A DNA stretch of 64,000 bases from Xylanibacter ruminicola Ga6B6 (GTDB lineage Bacteria > Bacteroidota > Bacteroidia > Bacteroidales > Bacteroidaceae), in NCBI RefSeq assembly GCF_000687715.1, contig NZ_JHXD01000011.1:1-64000 (forward strand). Reading direction: 5' to 3'. Positions 42,202 through 52,300 of this stretch are shown here, piece by piece. A program made the translations under genes and the position numbers. Numbering within the stretch: position 1 is the first letter of the stretch; each line of letters starts with the position of its first letter. Below the pieces are notes generated by a model. That model had not been told where the DNA came from. It searched no databases and worked only from the letters and a program-made list of their open reading frames with translations.

Positions 42202-44829
42202 ATGAACAAACGATTAAACCTTTTGGTTTGTATGCTGCTGTTAACGCTTGGTGCGCTGGCGCAGCACACCATTAGCGGACAGATTGTGGATGCCAAGACA
42301 GGCGAGCCCATTCCCTTTGCCAGTGCCCAGTACCTGGGTCATGGGGTAGGAGTGGCTTCGGATATCGATGGCAACTTCTCGATTGCCCGTCATAATGGCT
42401 GGCAGCTTACCTTTACATCGGTAGGCTACGTATCGCATACGGTACAGATTAACTCGGGTATCAAGAGCGTGATTAAGATTGCACTGAAGACCGACAATAA
42501 GATGCTGAAAGAGGTGACCATCAAAACCAAGCGTGGTCGCTACAGTCGTAAGAACAATCCCGCTGTGGAGATGATGCGTAAGGTGATAGCCGCCAAGAAG
42601 CAGACCGATCTCGACAACCGCGATTATTATCAGTACAACAAGTACCAGAAGATTACGCTGGCACTGAACGATTTCCGTCCCGAGGTGCTCGATTCGCCCA
42701 AGTATAAGAAGAAGCAGTGGCTCATCGACCAGATTGAGGCCTGTCCTTATAACAACAAACTCATCCTGCCCATCAGTGTGGATGAGACGGTATCGCAGAA
42801 GATCTACCGCAAGAAACCACACGACGAGAAGACGATTATCAAGGGTATCAACACCCAGGGTATCAACGACCTGTTTCAGACGGGTGATATCCTGAACACC
42901 ATCATGAAGGATGTGTTTACCGATGTGAACATCTATGATGATCAGATCCGTATGCTGCAGTACCCCTTCACATCACCTATCGGAAAAGATGCCATCGGTT
43001 TCTACCGCTATTATATCGAGGATACGCTGATGGTGGATAAGGACCTGTGCTACCATCTGCACTTCCTGCCGAACAACCAGCAGGACTTCGGTTTCCGTGG
43101 CGACCTGTATATTCTGGCCGACAGCAGCTGGCAGGTGAAGCGTTGCGAGATGACCATCCCTAAGAAGAGCGATGTGAACTTCGTAGAGAACATGCAGGTG
43201 GTGCAGGAGTTCACGCAGTTGCCCGATGGCGACTGGGTGCTGAGTGTGGATGATATGTTTACCGAACTCAAGCTGGCCAACTTCCTGCAGAAGTTTGCCG
43301 TCATCCGTAATACCCGTATCAACGATTATGCCTTTGATGAACTGCCCAAGCAGCTGTTCAAGGGTACGAAGAAAGAGGTGAAGGACGTGAACGCCATGAT
43401 GCGTAGCGATGAGTTCTGGAACCAGTACCGTCAGGTAGAGCTTACCAAGGCCGAGAGTCAGATGGACCAGTTCGTCAATGGCATGCAGAATGTCAAGGGC
43501 TTCAAGTGGATCCTGTTCGGCTTGAAGGCGCTGGTCGAGAACTTTGTCGAGACAGGCACGAAGGAACACCCCAGCAAGGTGGATATCGGTCCTATCAACA
43601 CCATGATTACCAAGAATATCATCGATGGTATCCGTACGCGTATCTCTGCCCAGACCACGGCTAATCTCGATTCGAACTTTTTTGCCCGTGGCTATGTGGC
43701 CCGTGGATGGGACTCCAAGAAATGGTACTACAAGGGCGACTTGATATGGTCGTTCAATAAGAAGGAGTACCTGCCTCGCGAATTCCCGCAGCGCACACTC
43801 ACCTTCTCATCTACCTACGATGTGATGTCGCCATCCGATAAGTTCATGCACACCGATAAGGATAATGTGTTTACCGCCTTTAAGTGGAGCAAGGTGGATA
43901 AGATGATGTTCTACAACCGTCAGTCGCTCACCTTTGAGCGCGAGGAGGACTGGGGCTTCCGCACCACGCTCTCCATGAAACTCGAGGAGAACGAGGCCTG
44001 TGGTGGTCTGTACTTCATTCCGATGTCGATGTCGTCTGACCGCAGTCTGTGGACCAATTGGAGCAATCCTACCTTGCCACCGGTAGAGGGCATTACTACC
44101 GGTGTACTGCCAGTGCAGTCGCAGAAGATCCGTACCACTGAGCTCCGTGCTGAGTTGCGTTTTGCCCCTGGCGAGACCTTTATCAACACCAAGCAGCGTC
44201 GTTTGCCTATCAACCTCGATGCCCCTGTGTTTACGGTCAGTCACACCCTGGGCTTGAAGAATGTGCTGGGTGGACAGTATAGCTACAACTATACCGAGGG
44301 CTCTATCTACAAGCGCTTCTGGCTCAAGTCGTGGGGAAAGATGGACTTCAATGTCAAGGGTGGTGTCCAGTGGGAAAAGGTACCGTTCCCCTTGCTCATT
44401 ATGCCCGAGACCAACCTCTCGTATATCGTGCAGGACTATACCTTTGAGGCCATCAACAACATGGAGTTTCCCACCGACCGATTCGTGTCGGGTCAGGTCA
44501 ACTGGGACCTGAACGGCAAAATCCTCAACCGCATCCCCTTGTTGCGTAAGCTCAAGTGGCGTGAGTGGATTGGCTTCCGTGTACTGTGGGGCGAGCTGAG
44601 CGATAAGAACAATCCTTATCTGGATCACAATATCGGCAACCCCATCCTGATGTACTTCCCCGAGGGTAGCTATGTCATCGATCCCAAGCGTCCTTATATG
44701 GAGCTCAGCTTAGGCTTGCACAATATTTTCAAGATTATTCATGTGGAGTATGTGCGTCGTTTGAACTACAACGAGCTGCCTACAGCCCACAAGCATGGGG
44801 TACGTTTCATGGTACGAGCCACGTTCTAA
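42202..44829 (+). CDS. DUF5686 outer-membrane protein with carboxypeptidase-like domain
   Basis: An 875-aa exported protein (signal ends GALAQ). Residues about 22-105 form a CarboxypepD_reg-like beta-sandwich (TISGQIVDAKTGEPIPFASA, SVGYVSHT); the rest is DUF5686, with a long beta-rich C-terminus that ends MVRATF like a barrel. Bacteroidetes-specific and of unknown function. It starts 5 bp after the HAD gene, so it is likely part of the head-group operon. Confidence 0.85.
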   Translation: MNKRLNLLVCMLLLTLGALAQHTISGQIVDAKTGEPIPFASAQYLGHGVGVASDIDGNFSIARHNGWQLTFTSVGYVSHTVQINSGIKSVIKIALKTDNKMLKEVTIKTKRGRYSRKNNPAVEMMRKVIAAKKQTDLDNRDYYQYNKYQKITLALNDFRPEVLDSPKYKKKQWLIDQIEACPYNNKLILPISVDETVSQKIYRKKPHDEKTIIKGINTQGINDLFQTGDILNTIMKDVFTDVNIYDDQIRMLQYPFTSPIGKDAIGFYRYYIEDTLMVDKDLCYHLHFLPNNQQDFGFRGDLYILADSSWQVKRCEMTIPKKSDVNFVENMQVVQEFTQLPDGDWVLSVDDMFTELKLANFLQKFAVIRNTRINDYAFDELPKQLFKGTKKEVKDVNAMMRSDEFWNQYRQVELTKAESQMDQFVNGMQNVKGFKWILFGLKALVENFVETGTKEHPSKVDIGPINTMITKNIIDGIRTRISAQTTANLDSNFFARGYVARGWDSKKWYYKGDLIWSFNKKEYLPREFPQRTLTFSSTYDVMSPSDKFMHTDKDNVFTAFKWSKVDKMMFYNRQSLTFEREEDWGFRTTLSMKLEENEACGGLYFIPMSMSSDRSLWTNWSNPTLPPVEGITTGVLPVQSQKIRTTELRAELRFAPGETFINTKQRRLPINLDAPVFTVSHTLGLKNVLGGQYSYNYTEGSIYKRFWLKSWGKMDFNVKGGVQWEKVPFPLLIMPETNLSYIVQDYTFEAINNMEFPTDRFVSGQVNWDLNGKILNRIPLLRKLKWREWIGFRVLWGELSDKNNPYLDHNIGNPILMYFPEGSYVIDPKRPYMELSLGLHNIFKIIHVEYVRRLNYNELPTAHKHGVRFMVRATF

Positions 44830-44851
44830 GAACGGTTCAAAATGTGTATAA

Positions 44852-44943
44852 AAATAAAAAGCAAGAGTGTCATCCCGACAGTCTTGCTTTTCCATTTTCT
44901 AACTAACTTATTATCAACTATTCATTACTCATTTCTGATTTTG
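44852..44943 (-). ncRNA. Candidate small RNA, about 92 nt
   Basis: On the minus strand a full promoter (TTG, 20 bp, TACCTTTG) lies directly upstream, and a 15-bp hairpin with T-run ends the transcript. The body is A/U-rich, carries GAATAGTT (44916-44923) and GTTAGTTAG (44899-44907), and has no long reading frame. The candidate at 18662-18760 has the same motifs and length. No family is recognised. With the LacI promoter it fills the gap 44830-45067. Confidence 0.55.
44855..44893. terminator. Bidirectional terminator
   Basis: AAAAGCAAGA (44857-44866) pairs with TCTTGCTTTT (44882-44891), with an inner GTGTC/GACAG of one mismatch. T-runs lie on both sides, so it serves DUF5686 on the plus strand and the minus-strand candidate small RNA. 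Confidence 0.75.
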
Positions 44944-44949
44944 CTGGTG

Positions 44950-44980
44950 CAAAGGTACGAAGAAAAATGCTTAAAATCAA
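44950..44980 (-). promoter_or_regulatory. Promoter of the candidate small RNA
   Basis: On the minus strand, TTG (44980-44978), a 20-bp spacer and TACCTTTG (44957-44950). No minus-strand protein gene lies downstream before the terminator. Confidence 0.65.
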
Positions 44981-45010
44981 TAGCTTAACGTAAAAAATAG
45001 CACGTAAACG

Positions 45011-45041
45011 TTTGAGATATTCAAAAAAATATGTACCTTTG
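45011..45041 (+). promoter_or_regulatory. Promoter of the LacI-type gene
   Basis: TTTG at 45011-45014 and TACCTTTG at 45034-45041 with a 19-bp spacer. The start codon follows 26 bp later. Confidence 0.75.
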
Positions 45042-45067
45042 CAACGTCACATGATATGAATACGTAA

Positions 45068-46087
45068 ATGATAACAAATAAACGTAGAACCTCACTCAAG
45101 GATATCGCTCAGGAATTGGGCGTCAGTATAGCTACTGTCAGTCGTGCCTTGCGTAGCTCGCCCGAGATTGGTGCGGCCATGCAGGAGAAGGTGAAGGAGC
45201 TGGCGCGTAAGATGAATTACCGTCCCAACCCCTTTGCGCAGAGTTTACGTAAAGAGGCGCCCAGAGTCATTGGTGTGGTGGTGCCTAACCTGGTTACGCA
45301 CTACTATGCGGCTGTGCTGGATGGTATCGAGGACGAGGCCCGCAAGGCCGGTTACTCGGTTATCAGCGCCAATACCCACGAGGATAGCGAGCTCGAGGTA
45401 AAAGCCATCGATAACTTTATCAATCTGCATGTCGAAGGCATCATTGCTTGTCTGGCGCAGGATACACGCGACTATAGTCACTTCGAGGAGATCTACAACA
45501 TGCAGATACCCATGGTGTTCTTCGGCCGCACTTGTTTGTCGGATAAATTCTCGTGTGTCACTGCCAATGGTGATATCGCTGCCCAACAGGCCACCCAGCA
45601 CCTCATCGATACAGGTAGCAAGCGCATTGCCTTTATCGGTGGTCCTAACCACTTGGATATGGTCATCCGTCGTAAGCATGGCTACTTAGAGGCCCTGCGC
45701 GAGAATCGTATCCCCATCGAGCGCGAGCTGGTGGTGTGCGAGAAGATAGATTTCGACTGGGCCCTGGAGGCTGCCACCCGTTTGTTGCAGATGCCCAACC
45801 GTCCGGATGCTATTCTGGCCTTTAACGATATCATCACGTTTGCCGCCTTTACGGCTATCAAGCAGCTGGGACTGCGTATCCCCGATGATGTGGCACTCAT
45901 TGGCTTTACCGATGATGTGCATGCGGGCTATGTCACCCCACGCCTCTCGGCCATTGTGGATCAGAGTTACGAGATGGGTACCGAGGCCTGCAAGCTGTTG
46001 CTCAAGAATATCAATGGCGACAGCAAGATTATCAAGAAAATTGTACCGCAGAAACTGGTCATTCGCGAAACATCGGCTAAGAAATAA
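45068..46087 (+). CDS. LacI-family transcriptional regulator
   Basis: A 339-aa regulator with a helix-turn-helix and hinge (TSLKDIAQELGVSIATVSRA, then MNYRPNPFAQSLR) and a periplasmic-binding-protein-like effector domain (VIGVVVPNLVTHYYAAVLDG onward). It probably senses a sugar and controls the neighbouring glycan genes. It stands 18 bp before the propeller sensor and is probably co-transcribed. Confidence 0.92.
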   Translation: MITNKRRTSLKDIAQELGVSIATVSRALRSSPEIGAAMQEKVKELARKMNYRPNPFAQSLRKEAPRVIGVVVPNLVTHYYAAVLDGIEDEARKAGYSVISANTHEDSELEVKAIDNFINLHVEGIIACLAQDTRDYSHFEEIYNMQIPMVFFGRTCLSDKFSCVTANGDIAAQQATQHLIDTGSKRIAFIGGPNHLDMVIRRKHGYLEALRENRIPIERELVVCEKIDFDWALEAATRLLQMPNRPDAILAFNDIITFAAFTAIKQLGLRIPDDVALIGFTDDVHAGYVTPRLSAIVDQSYEMGTEACKLLLKNINGDSKIIKKIVPQKLVIRETSAKK

Positions 46088-46105
46088 CAATACCTTTTGA
46101 TATAT

Positions 46106-49100
46106 ATGAAACGTCTACTTACCTATATCCTCTGTCTGTTCTGCCTCACAGCAAGTGCGGCAACAGCTGTCATCCCCGACATGAAGTTCCGTCGTCTGGA
46201 TGCGCGTGATGGTTTGTCCAACTCACAGATCAACTACCTGTTCCAGGACTCGCGTGGTTTTATCTGGATTGGCACTTCGTATGGTTTGAACCGTTACGAT
46301 GGCTACCGTTTCCGTATCTATTACTCCAATGCCACCGATACCACCACACTGCGTAACAACCTGGTGGATCAGATCTGGGAGGATGCCGACGGTATGCTGT
46401 GGCTCAAACAGGGCATGAACTACAGTCTGTTCAACCCCTTTACCGAACAGGTGAACCGCAACCCCAAGAGCATCTTGGCCAAATGGGGCATCAAAGGTAA
46501 TATCGACCGTTTCTATATCGACTCGCAGAAGCGTTTCTGGGTGAAGACCTACGACGAGGGTCTGTATTGCTATAACCCGCGTAAAAAGACCTATAAGCTC
46601 ATCAAATACGGCTACGAACAGAACGAGATTCCCAAGGAGTACAACTTCTCTAACTTTGCCGAGTGGAACGATAAGCTGCTGGTCACCTCGAGTGATGGCG
46701 ACCTGATGATTATCGATGGCGACAAGGGCGAGATACTCCTGAAGGACGACTTTATGAAGCACAATGGCGGTCAGACCAGTCAGGGTTATTACTGTTATGT
46801 GGATAAGCACAGCAACTACTGGGTGCTCACCATGGGAAATGTGTTTGTGTTCGACCAGAAGGATAAGAAGTGGTATGCCAATCTCAACGATTTCCTGGCA
46901 CAGTACGGCATTGCCCCACTGCCCGCAGGCTTGCAGGTGTGGGATGCCTGCATGGACCAGCGAGGCTGGATGTGGCTGGCTACCGATCACTTCGGTATCT
47001 ATGTCATCGACATGAAACGTGGTGAGGTCAAGAACTTCATGAACAACAAGTACGATGCCACCTCTATCAGCGAGAACACAGCGAAGAAGTTGATGCTCGA
47101 CCGCTCGGGCAACATGTGGATTGGCTGCTATCGCAACGGCTTGAATCAGTATATCGAGAAACTCCTGGGCTTCAATACTTTAGAGGTGGGCGACGTGAAC
47201 ACCACCTGTGTGGATGTCGCAGGCAACTGGTGGTTTGGTACCGATAACCGTGGTATCATCAAATACCTGCCAGCCACTGGCGAGACCGAGGTGTACGATA
47301 AGGCCCGCTGTGGCTTTGCCAGCGATGTGATGGTGGCCAGCTATGGCGCCAAGGATGGGTCGGTATGGTTCGGTACCTATAATGGTGGACTGATTCATCT
47401 GACTAACGGACAGGCCAAGAACTACACCATGGCCAATACCAACGGCAAATTGCTCAATAACAATATCTGGTCGGTTACCGAGGATAAGTGGGGCGATATC
47501 TGGCTGGGAACCCTGGGTAGTGGTGTACAGCGCCTCTCTGTCAAAACAGGTCAATTCCGTACCATCAACTCGCATAACTCCACCATGCCCGAGAACTTTA
47601 TAACCACCGCCAACTGGAATGCCAAAGGCTGGCTTATGGTGGGTCACTCGCAGTACTACTCACTCATCAATCCCGTGAGTGGTAAGGTGGCCAATATGAA
47701 GATCCCCACTGTCGAAGGACAGCTGTCGGCCATGCCTTCTTCTACCTGCGTGCTGGAGGATAGTCGTGGTCTGGTATGGCAGGGCTCTACCTCTGGCTGT
47801 TGCATTGTGGATTGGAAAAACAGCAAGCAGACCTTGCTGGATATGAACAGCGGACTGATTGGCTCGAGTGTGGTAGGCATTGCCGAGGATAAGCAGCACA
47901 CCATGTGGGTGGTTACCGAGTATGGCGTGTCAAATGTGGTGCCTAAGAAAGACGAGGAGGGCAACTGGACCTTCAATGTGCGTAGTTTCACCACCAAGGA
48001 TGGTCTGCAGCATGGTCCCTATAACCAGCGTTCTATCTGTATCACCCAGGACGGTCTGGTGCTGGTAGGTGGTGTGAATGGTGTGGATGTCATCAACCCC
48101 AAGCTGGTCACCAATATCGATAACAATGAAACACCAATCTTCAGCGGTCTGAAGCTCTTCGGACAGCAGTTGGGTATTGGCGAGACTTACGATGGTCGTG
48201 TGATTCTCGAGGAGGATCTCAACGTGAGCAAGGAGCTCATCCTGCGCCATTACGAGAATCAGTTCACCATCCAGCTGGCTACCGATAAGGGCGAGATGCA
48301 CAACGAGTCGCGTTTCGTCTATCAGCTCGAGGGCTTCAGCGATAAGTGGATCAAGACCGAGGAGAACGATCCTAACATTACCTATATGTCGTTGCGCCAT
48401 GGCGATTACATCCTGCATGTGCGCATGCTCAATGCCGATGGCACCATGGGCGAGAACGAGGCAACCCTGAAGATTACCATCACCCCACCGCTGTTGCGTA
48501 ACCGTTGGATTATGGTCATCTTCCTGGCACTGGTACTCTTAGGTGTGTTCATCTGGCGTAGGTTCTTCCTCAAGCGTCAGGCCGAGAAGACCGAGCGCGA
48601 CTACCTGCGCATGGAGGTGATGAAGAAACAGTGGATGGCCGAGATGCGTGCCGAACTGCAACAGCAGCAGGAGAGCGACCAGAAGGCACAGGCCGAGGAG
48701 CTCTATAACGAGGCTTGGAGCATCGAGGAGACGGTGAAGAAACCGCACGACTTACAGCACTTCATGAAAGAGCAGTGTGCCCAGTTCAAGGCGCCTCTTG
48801 GCAAGCATGTCCGATTCTCATTCTTCCCATTGGCTAACGATCTCACGGTTGATTTCGATCGCGAGCAGATGGCACAGGCCGTACAGATGTTGCTCAACAG
48901 CTGTGCCCTGTTCTCACCCACCGACTGTCGTATCAAGGTGTTTGTCGATAAGACCTCTACCTCTGGCTCTATCCGTATCTCGGATAATGGTGTGGGTCTG
49001 CCTCCTGGAGGCGAAGAGGCCATCTTCGATCCGATGGTGAGCGATGATGATTCAGGTATTAGTCTGTTCTTCGTCAAGGCCATTGTCGAGATGCATGGCG

Positions 49101-49204
49101 GTACCATCACAGCCGAGAACAACCCCAGTGGCGGTTCTGTCTATACCATCACGCTGCCCGTAGAGCAACAGCCCGAAGAGGCCGTCATGCTGGATGAAGA
49201 TTGA
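46106..49204 (+). CDS. Two-component-type propeller sensor without phospho-acceptor domain
   Basis: A 1032-aa protein (signal ends SAATA) with the periplasmic plan of Bacteroidetes hybrid sensors: two seven-bladed propellers built of repeats like LDARDGLSNSQINYLFQDSRG, WIGTSYGLNRYDG and GDIWLGTLGSGVQRL, then a Y_Y_Y domain (about 695-790) and a TM helix (about 797-815). The cytoplasmic part is a coiled coil and an HATPase domain (LLNSCALFS, DNGVGLPP, GGSVYTITLP). I find no His box, receiver or AraC domain. It may be degenerate or act without histidine phosphorylation. Confidence 0.85.
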   Translation: MKRLLTYILCLFCLTASAATAVIPDMKFRRLDARDGLSNSQINYLFQDSRGFIWIGTSYGLNRYDGYRFRIYYSNATDTTTLRNNLVDQIWEDADGMLWLKQGMNYSLFNPFTEQVNRNPKSILAKWGIKGNIDRFYIDSQKRFWVKTYDEGLYCYNPRKKTYKLIKYGYEQNEIPKEYNFSNFAEWNDKLLVTSSDGDLMIIDGDKGEILLKDDFMKHNGGQTSQGYYCYVDKHSNYWVLTMGNVFVFDQKDKKWYANLNDFLAQYGIAPLPAGLQVWDACMDQRGWMWLATDHFGIYVIDMKRGEVKNFMNNKYDATSISENTAKKLMLDRSGNMWIGCYRNGLNQYIEKLLGFNTLEVGDVNTTCVDVAGNWWFGTDNRGIIKYLPATGETEVYDKARCGFASDVMVASYGAKDGSVWFGTYNGGLIHLTNGQAKNYTMANTNGKLLNNNIWSVTEDKWGDIWLGTLGSGVQRLSVKTGQFRTINSHNSTMPENFITTANWNAKGWLMVGHSQYYSLINPVSGKVANMKIPTVEGQLSAMPSSTCVLEDSRGLVWQGSTSGCCIVDWKNSKQTLLDMNSGLIGSSVVGIAEDKQHTMWVVTEYGVSNVVPKKDEEGNWTFNVRSFTTKDGLQHGPYNQRSICITQDGLVLVGGVNGVDVINPKLVTNIDNNETPIFSGLKLFGQQLGIGETYDGRVILEEDLNVSKELILRHYENQFTIQLATDKGEMHNESRFVYQLEGFSDKWIKTEENDPNITYMSLRHGDYILHVRMLNADGTMGENEATLKITITPPLLRNRWIMVIFLALVLLGVFIWRRFFLKRQAEKTERDYLRMEVMKKQWMAEMRAELQQQQESDQKAQAEELYNEAWSIEETVKKPHDLQHFMKEQCAQFKAPLGKHVRFSFFPLANDLTVDFDREQMAQAVQMLLNSCALFSPTDCRIKVFVDKTSTSGSIRISDNGVGLPPGGEEAIFDPMVSDDDSGISLFFVKAIVEMHGGTITAENNPSGGSVYTITLPVEQQPEEAVMLDED

Positions 49205-49257
49205 GATTAAGTGAGAGCAGAGATAAGCTTGCTTAGGCTATGCCGAACGTGAGCAAT

Positions 49258-49299
49258 CTCGATACGAAGTGTCAATGAAGGCTCGATACGTAGTATCAA
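49258..49299. promoter_or_regulatory. Two 18-bp direct repeats upstream of GH31
   Basis: CTCGATACGAAGTGTCAA (49258-49275) and CTCGATACGTAGTATCAA (49282-49299), 24 bp apart. The second contains the palindrome GATACGTAGTATC. Two similarly spaced sites in the 117-bp gap suit a dimeric regulator such as the nearby LacI-type protein, or are another repeat family. Confidence 0.45.
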
Positions 49300-49321
49300 C
49301 ATTACAACCAATAATATAAAA

Positions 49322-52300
49322 ATGAAACGAATTCAAATTTTAGTGTCTGGCCTGCTGCTATCCTCAACCATGATGGCAGCAGTGGTGCAGACCAACGGAA
49401 ACAATGTGACTATTACGCCTGATGGTGGTCAGGCCAAGGTGGTATACCTTGAGGTGATTAACAACCAGATTATCCGTGTGCGAGCCACCAGTCAGCAGGC
49501 TTTACCCACCAAGCCTGCCTCGCTCATGATTGTGCCCAATGCAGCCCCTGCCAAAGGGTCGTACGCCATTACCGACGAGGGCGACAACGTGGTAGTTAAA
49601 ACCCAGAAGGTAAAGGCGGTGGTGCAGAAGGCTACCGGTCAGATTACCTTCTTCGATGCCACAGGCAAGCAGTTGCTCAAGGAGGCTCAGGAGGGTAAGA
49701 AGTTCTGGGACTTTACCGTACCTGAGCGCGAGTTGGGTATGAAAACGGGTTATACCGTTCCCGAGGAGCAGAAGCATGGTCTGTCGTGGCAGATGAAGTT
49801 CGACTCACCCGATGATGAGGCTTTCTATGGCTTGGGTCAGCACCAGAGCGAGGAGTTCAACATGAAGGGTAAGAACGAGGACCTGTTCCAGTATAACACC
49901 AAGGTCAGCATTCCTTTCGTGCTCTCTAATAAGAACTACGGACTGCTGTGGGACAGCTACAGCTATTGTCGTTTCGGTAATCCTAACGATTACCTGCAAC
50001 TCAATCGCGCCTTCAAGCTCTATGATAAGAGTGGTAAAGAGGGCCATCTCACAGGTACCTATGTTGATGCCCGTGGTAAAAAGCTGGTACGCGATGAAGA
50101 CTCTATCTATTATGAGTATGGTACGCCCGAGAAATCAGCCATCGCCCTCAAGACCGACAATGGCGGCATCAAGAATTTCCCCAAGGACATCAATCTCATG
50201 GGCGCCAACGTTACCTATGAAGGTTTCATCGAACCCGAGTGCATTCCCGAGCAAGGCTCGCCTACCCGTAGCCTTTGTGGCCATTGTAAGGGAAAGAGCC
50301 AACTCTATCAGTTCATCCTGTACTATTCTGGCTATGTAAAGGTATATATCGATGGTAAGGAGGTAGTGCCTGAGCGCTGGCGTACAGCTTGGAACCCCAA
50401 TACCTATAAGTTCTCTACCGAGTTGCAGAAGGGTAAGCGTGTGCAGCTTCGCATAGAGTGGCGCCCCGATGGTGGCGAGGCTTATTGCGGTCTGCGTGTA
50501 GCTGAGCCCCGTAGCAAACAGGAGCGCGAGCAGCTGAGTGTCTGGAGCGAGATGGCCAAGGATATGGACTATTACTTCATTGCTGGCGACAATCTCGATC
50601 AGGTGGTCAGCGGTTATCGCACCCTCACTGGTAAGGCTTCGCTCTATCCCAAGTGGGTACTGGGCTTCTGGCAGAGTCGTGAGCGCTATAAGACGCAGGA
50701 CGAGATCGAGGGCACCCTCGCTGAGTTCCGCAAGCGCCATATTCCTATCGATAATATCGTACAGGACTGGAACTACTGGCCCGAGGACCAGTGGGGCTCG
50801 CACCAGTTCGAGGCTTCACGCTATCCAAATCCACAGCAGATGCTCGACAAGGTTCACCAGATGCATGGTCGATTCATGATTAGCGTATGGCCTAAGTTCT
50901 ATTGCAATACCGACAACTACAAGGAGCTAGATGCCAAGGGATGGATGTATGTCCAGAGCCCAACGGATGATATTCACGACTGGGTTGGTCCTGGCTACAC
51001 CAATGGCTTCTACGATGCCTATGATCCCGGTGCCCGCAAGATGTTCTGGCGCCAGATGGACGAGAACCTGTATACCAAGTACAACCACAATGGTGTCGCT
51101 GGCGTTGACGCCTGGTGGATGGATGCCTCAGAGCCCAATGTGCGCGATTGCACCCCCATGTGGTATCGCAAGGCTCTCTCTGGTCCAACAGCCTTAGGTA
51201 CATCTACTGAGTATTTCAATGCCTACTCAACAGTGAATGCCGATGCTATCTATAATGGCCAGCGTTCAGTATGGAAGGGTAAACTCAATGAGCCTCGTGT
51301 GTTCTTGCTCACCCGTAGCGGTTTTGCTGGCGAGCAGCGTTACTCTACTGCTACCTGGAGTGGTGATATCGGTACCCGTTGGGAGGATATGCGTGCCCAG
51401 ATGACGGCTGGCTTGAACTACTCTATCTCAGGTGTTCCTTTCTGGGGTATGGACCAGGGTGGATTCTGTGTAGAGAACCGCTATGTGGCTGCCCAGCAGT
51501 TGTACGATCGTACCAAGGTGGAGAACGAGGATCTGAAGGAGTGGCGCGAGCTACAGACCCGTTGGAACCAGTTCGGCACCTTTATTCCTTTGTTCCGCTC
51601 ACATGGTCAGTGGCCATTGCGTGAGATTTGGAACATTGCTCCTGATGAGCATCCCGCCTATAAGTCGTTTGTTTACTACGATAAGTTGCGCTATCGCCTC
51701 ATGCCATACCTCTATTCACTGGCAGGATGGGCACACTTCAAGGACTACACTCTGATGCGCCCATTGGTAATGGACTTCAATGGCGATAAGGAGGTTGAGA
51801 ATATCGGCAACCAGTGGATGTTCGGTCCTGCCCTGATGGCTTGTCCTGTAGGCTACTACAAGGCCCGCAACCGTTCGGTTTACTTCCCTGCCCAGTGCGG
51901 TTGGTATAACCTCTACACAGGCGAATATACCGAGGGTGGTCAGCGCCTCATTGTAGATGCGCCTTACGAGCAGATTCCTGTCTTTGTGCGCGAGGGTGCC
52001 ATCATCCCATTCGGTCCCGAGATGGAGTGGAGCGATGAGAAGCCTGCCGAGCTCATCAACCTCTATGTCTATGCCGGTCAGGATGGCGCGTTCCAACTCT
52101 ATGAGGACGAGGGTACCAACTACAACTACGAGAAGGGCAAGTATGCCACCATCGATATCACTTACGATGAGGCTACCCGTACCGTTTCGTTTGGTGCGCG
52201 CAAGGGTCAGTTCGCTGGCATGCTCAAGAATCGTCAGTTCAATATTGTACTGATATCAAAAGAGCATCCCCAGCCGCTCAATCTCGACAACCCATCGGGT

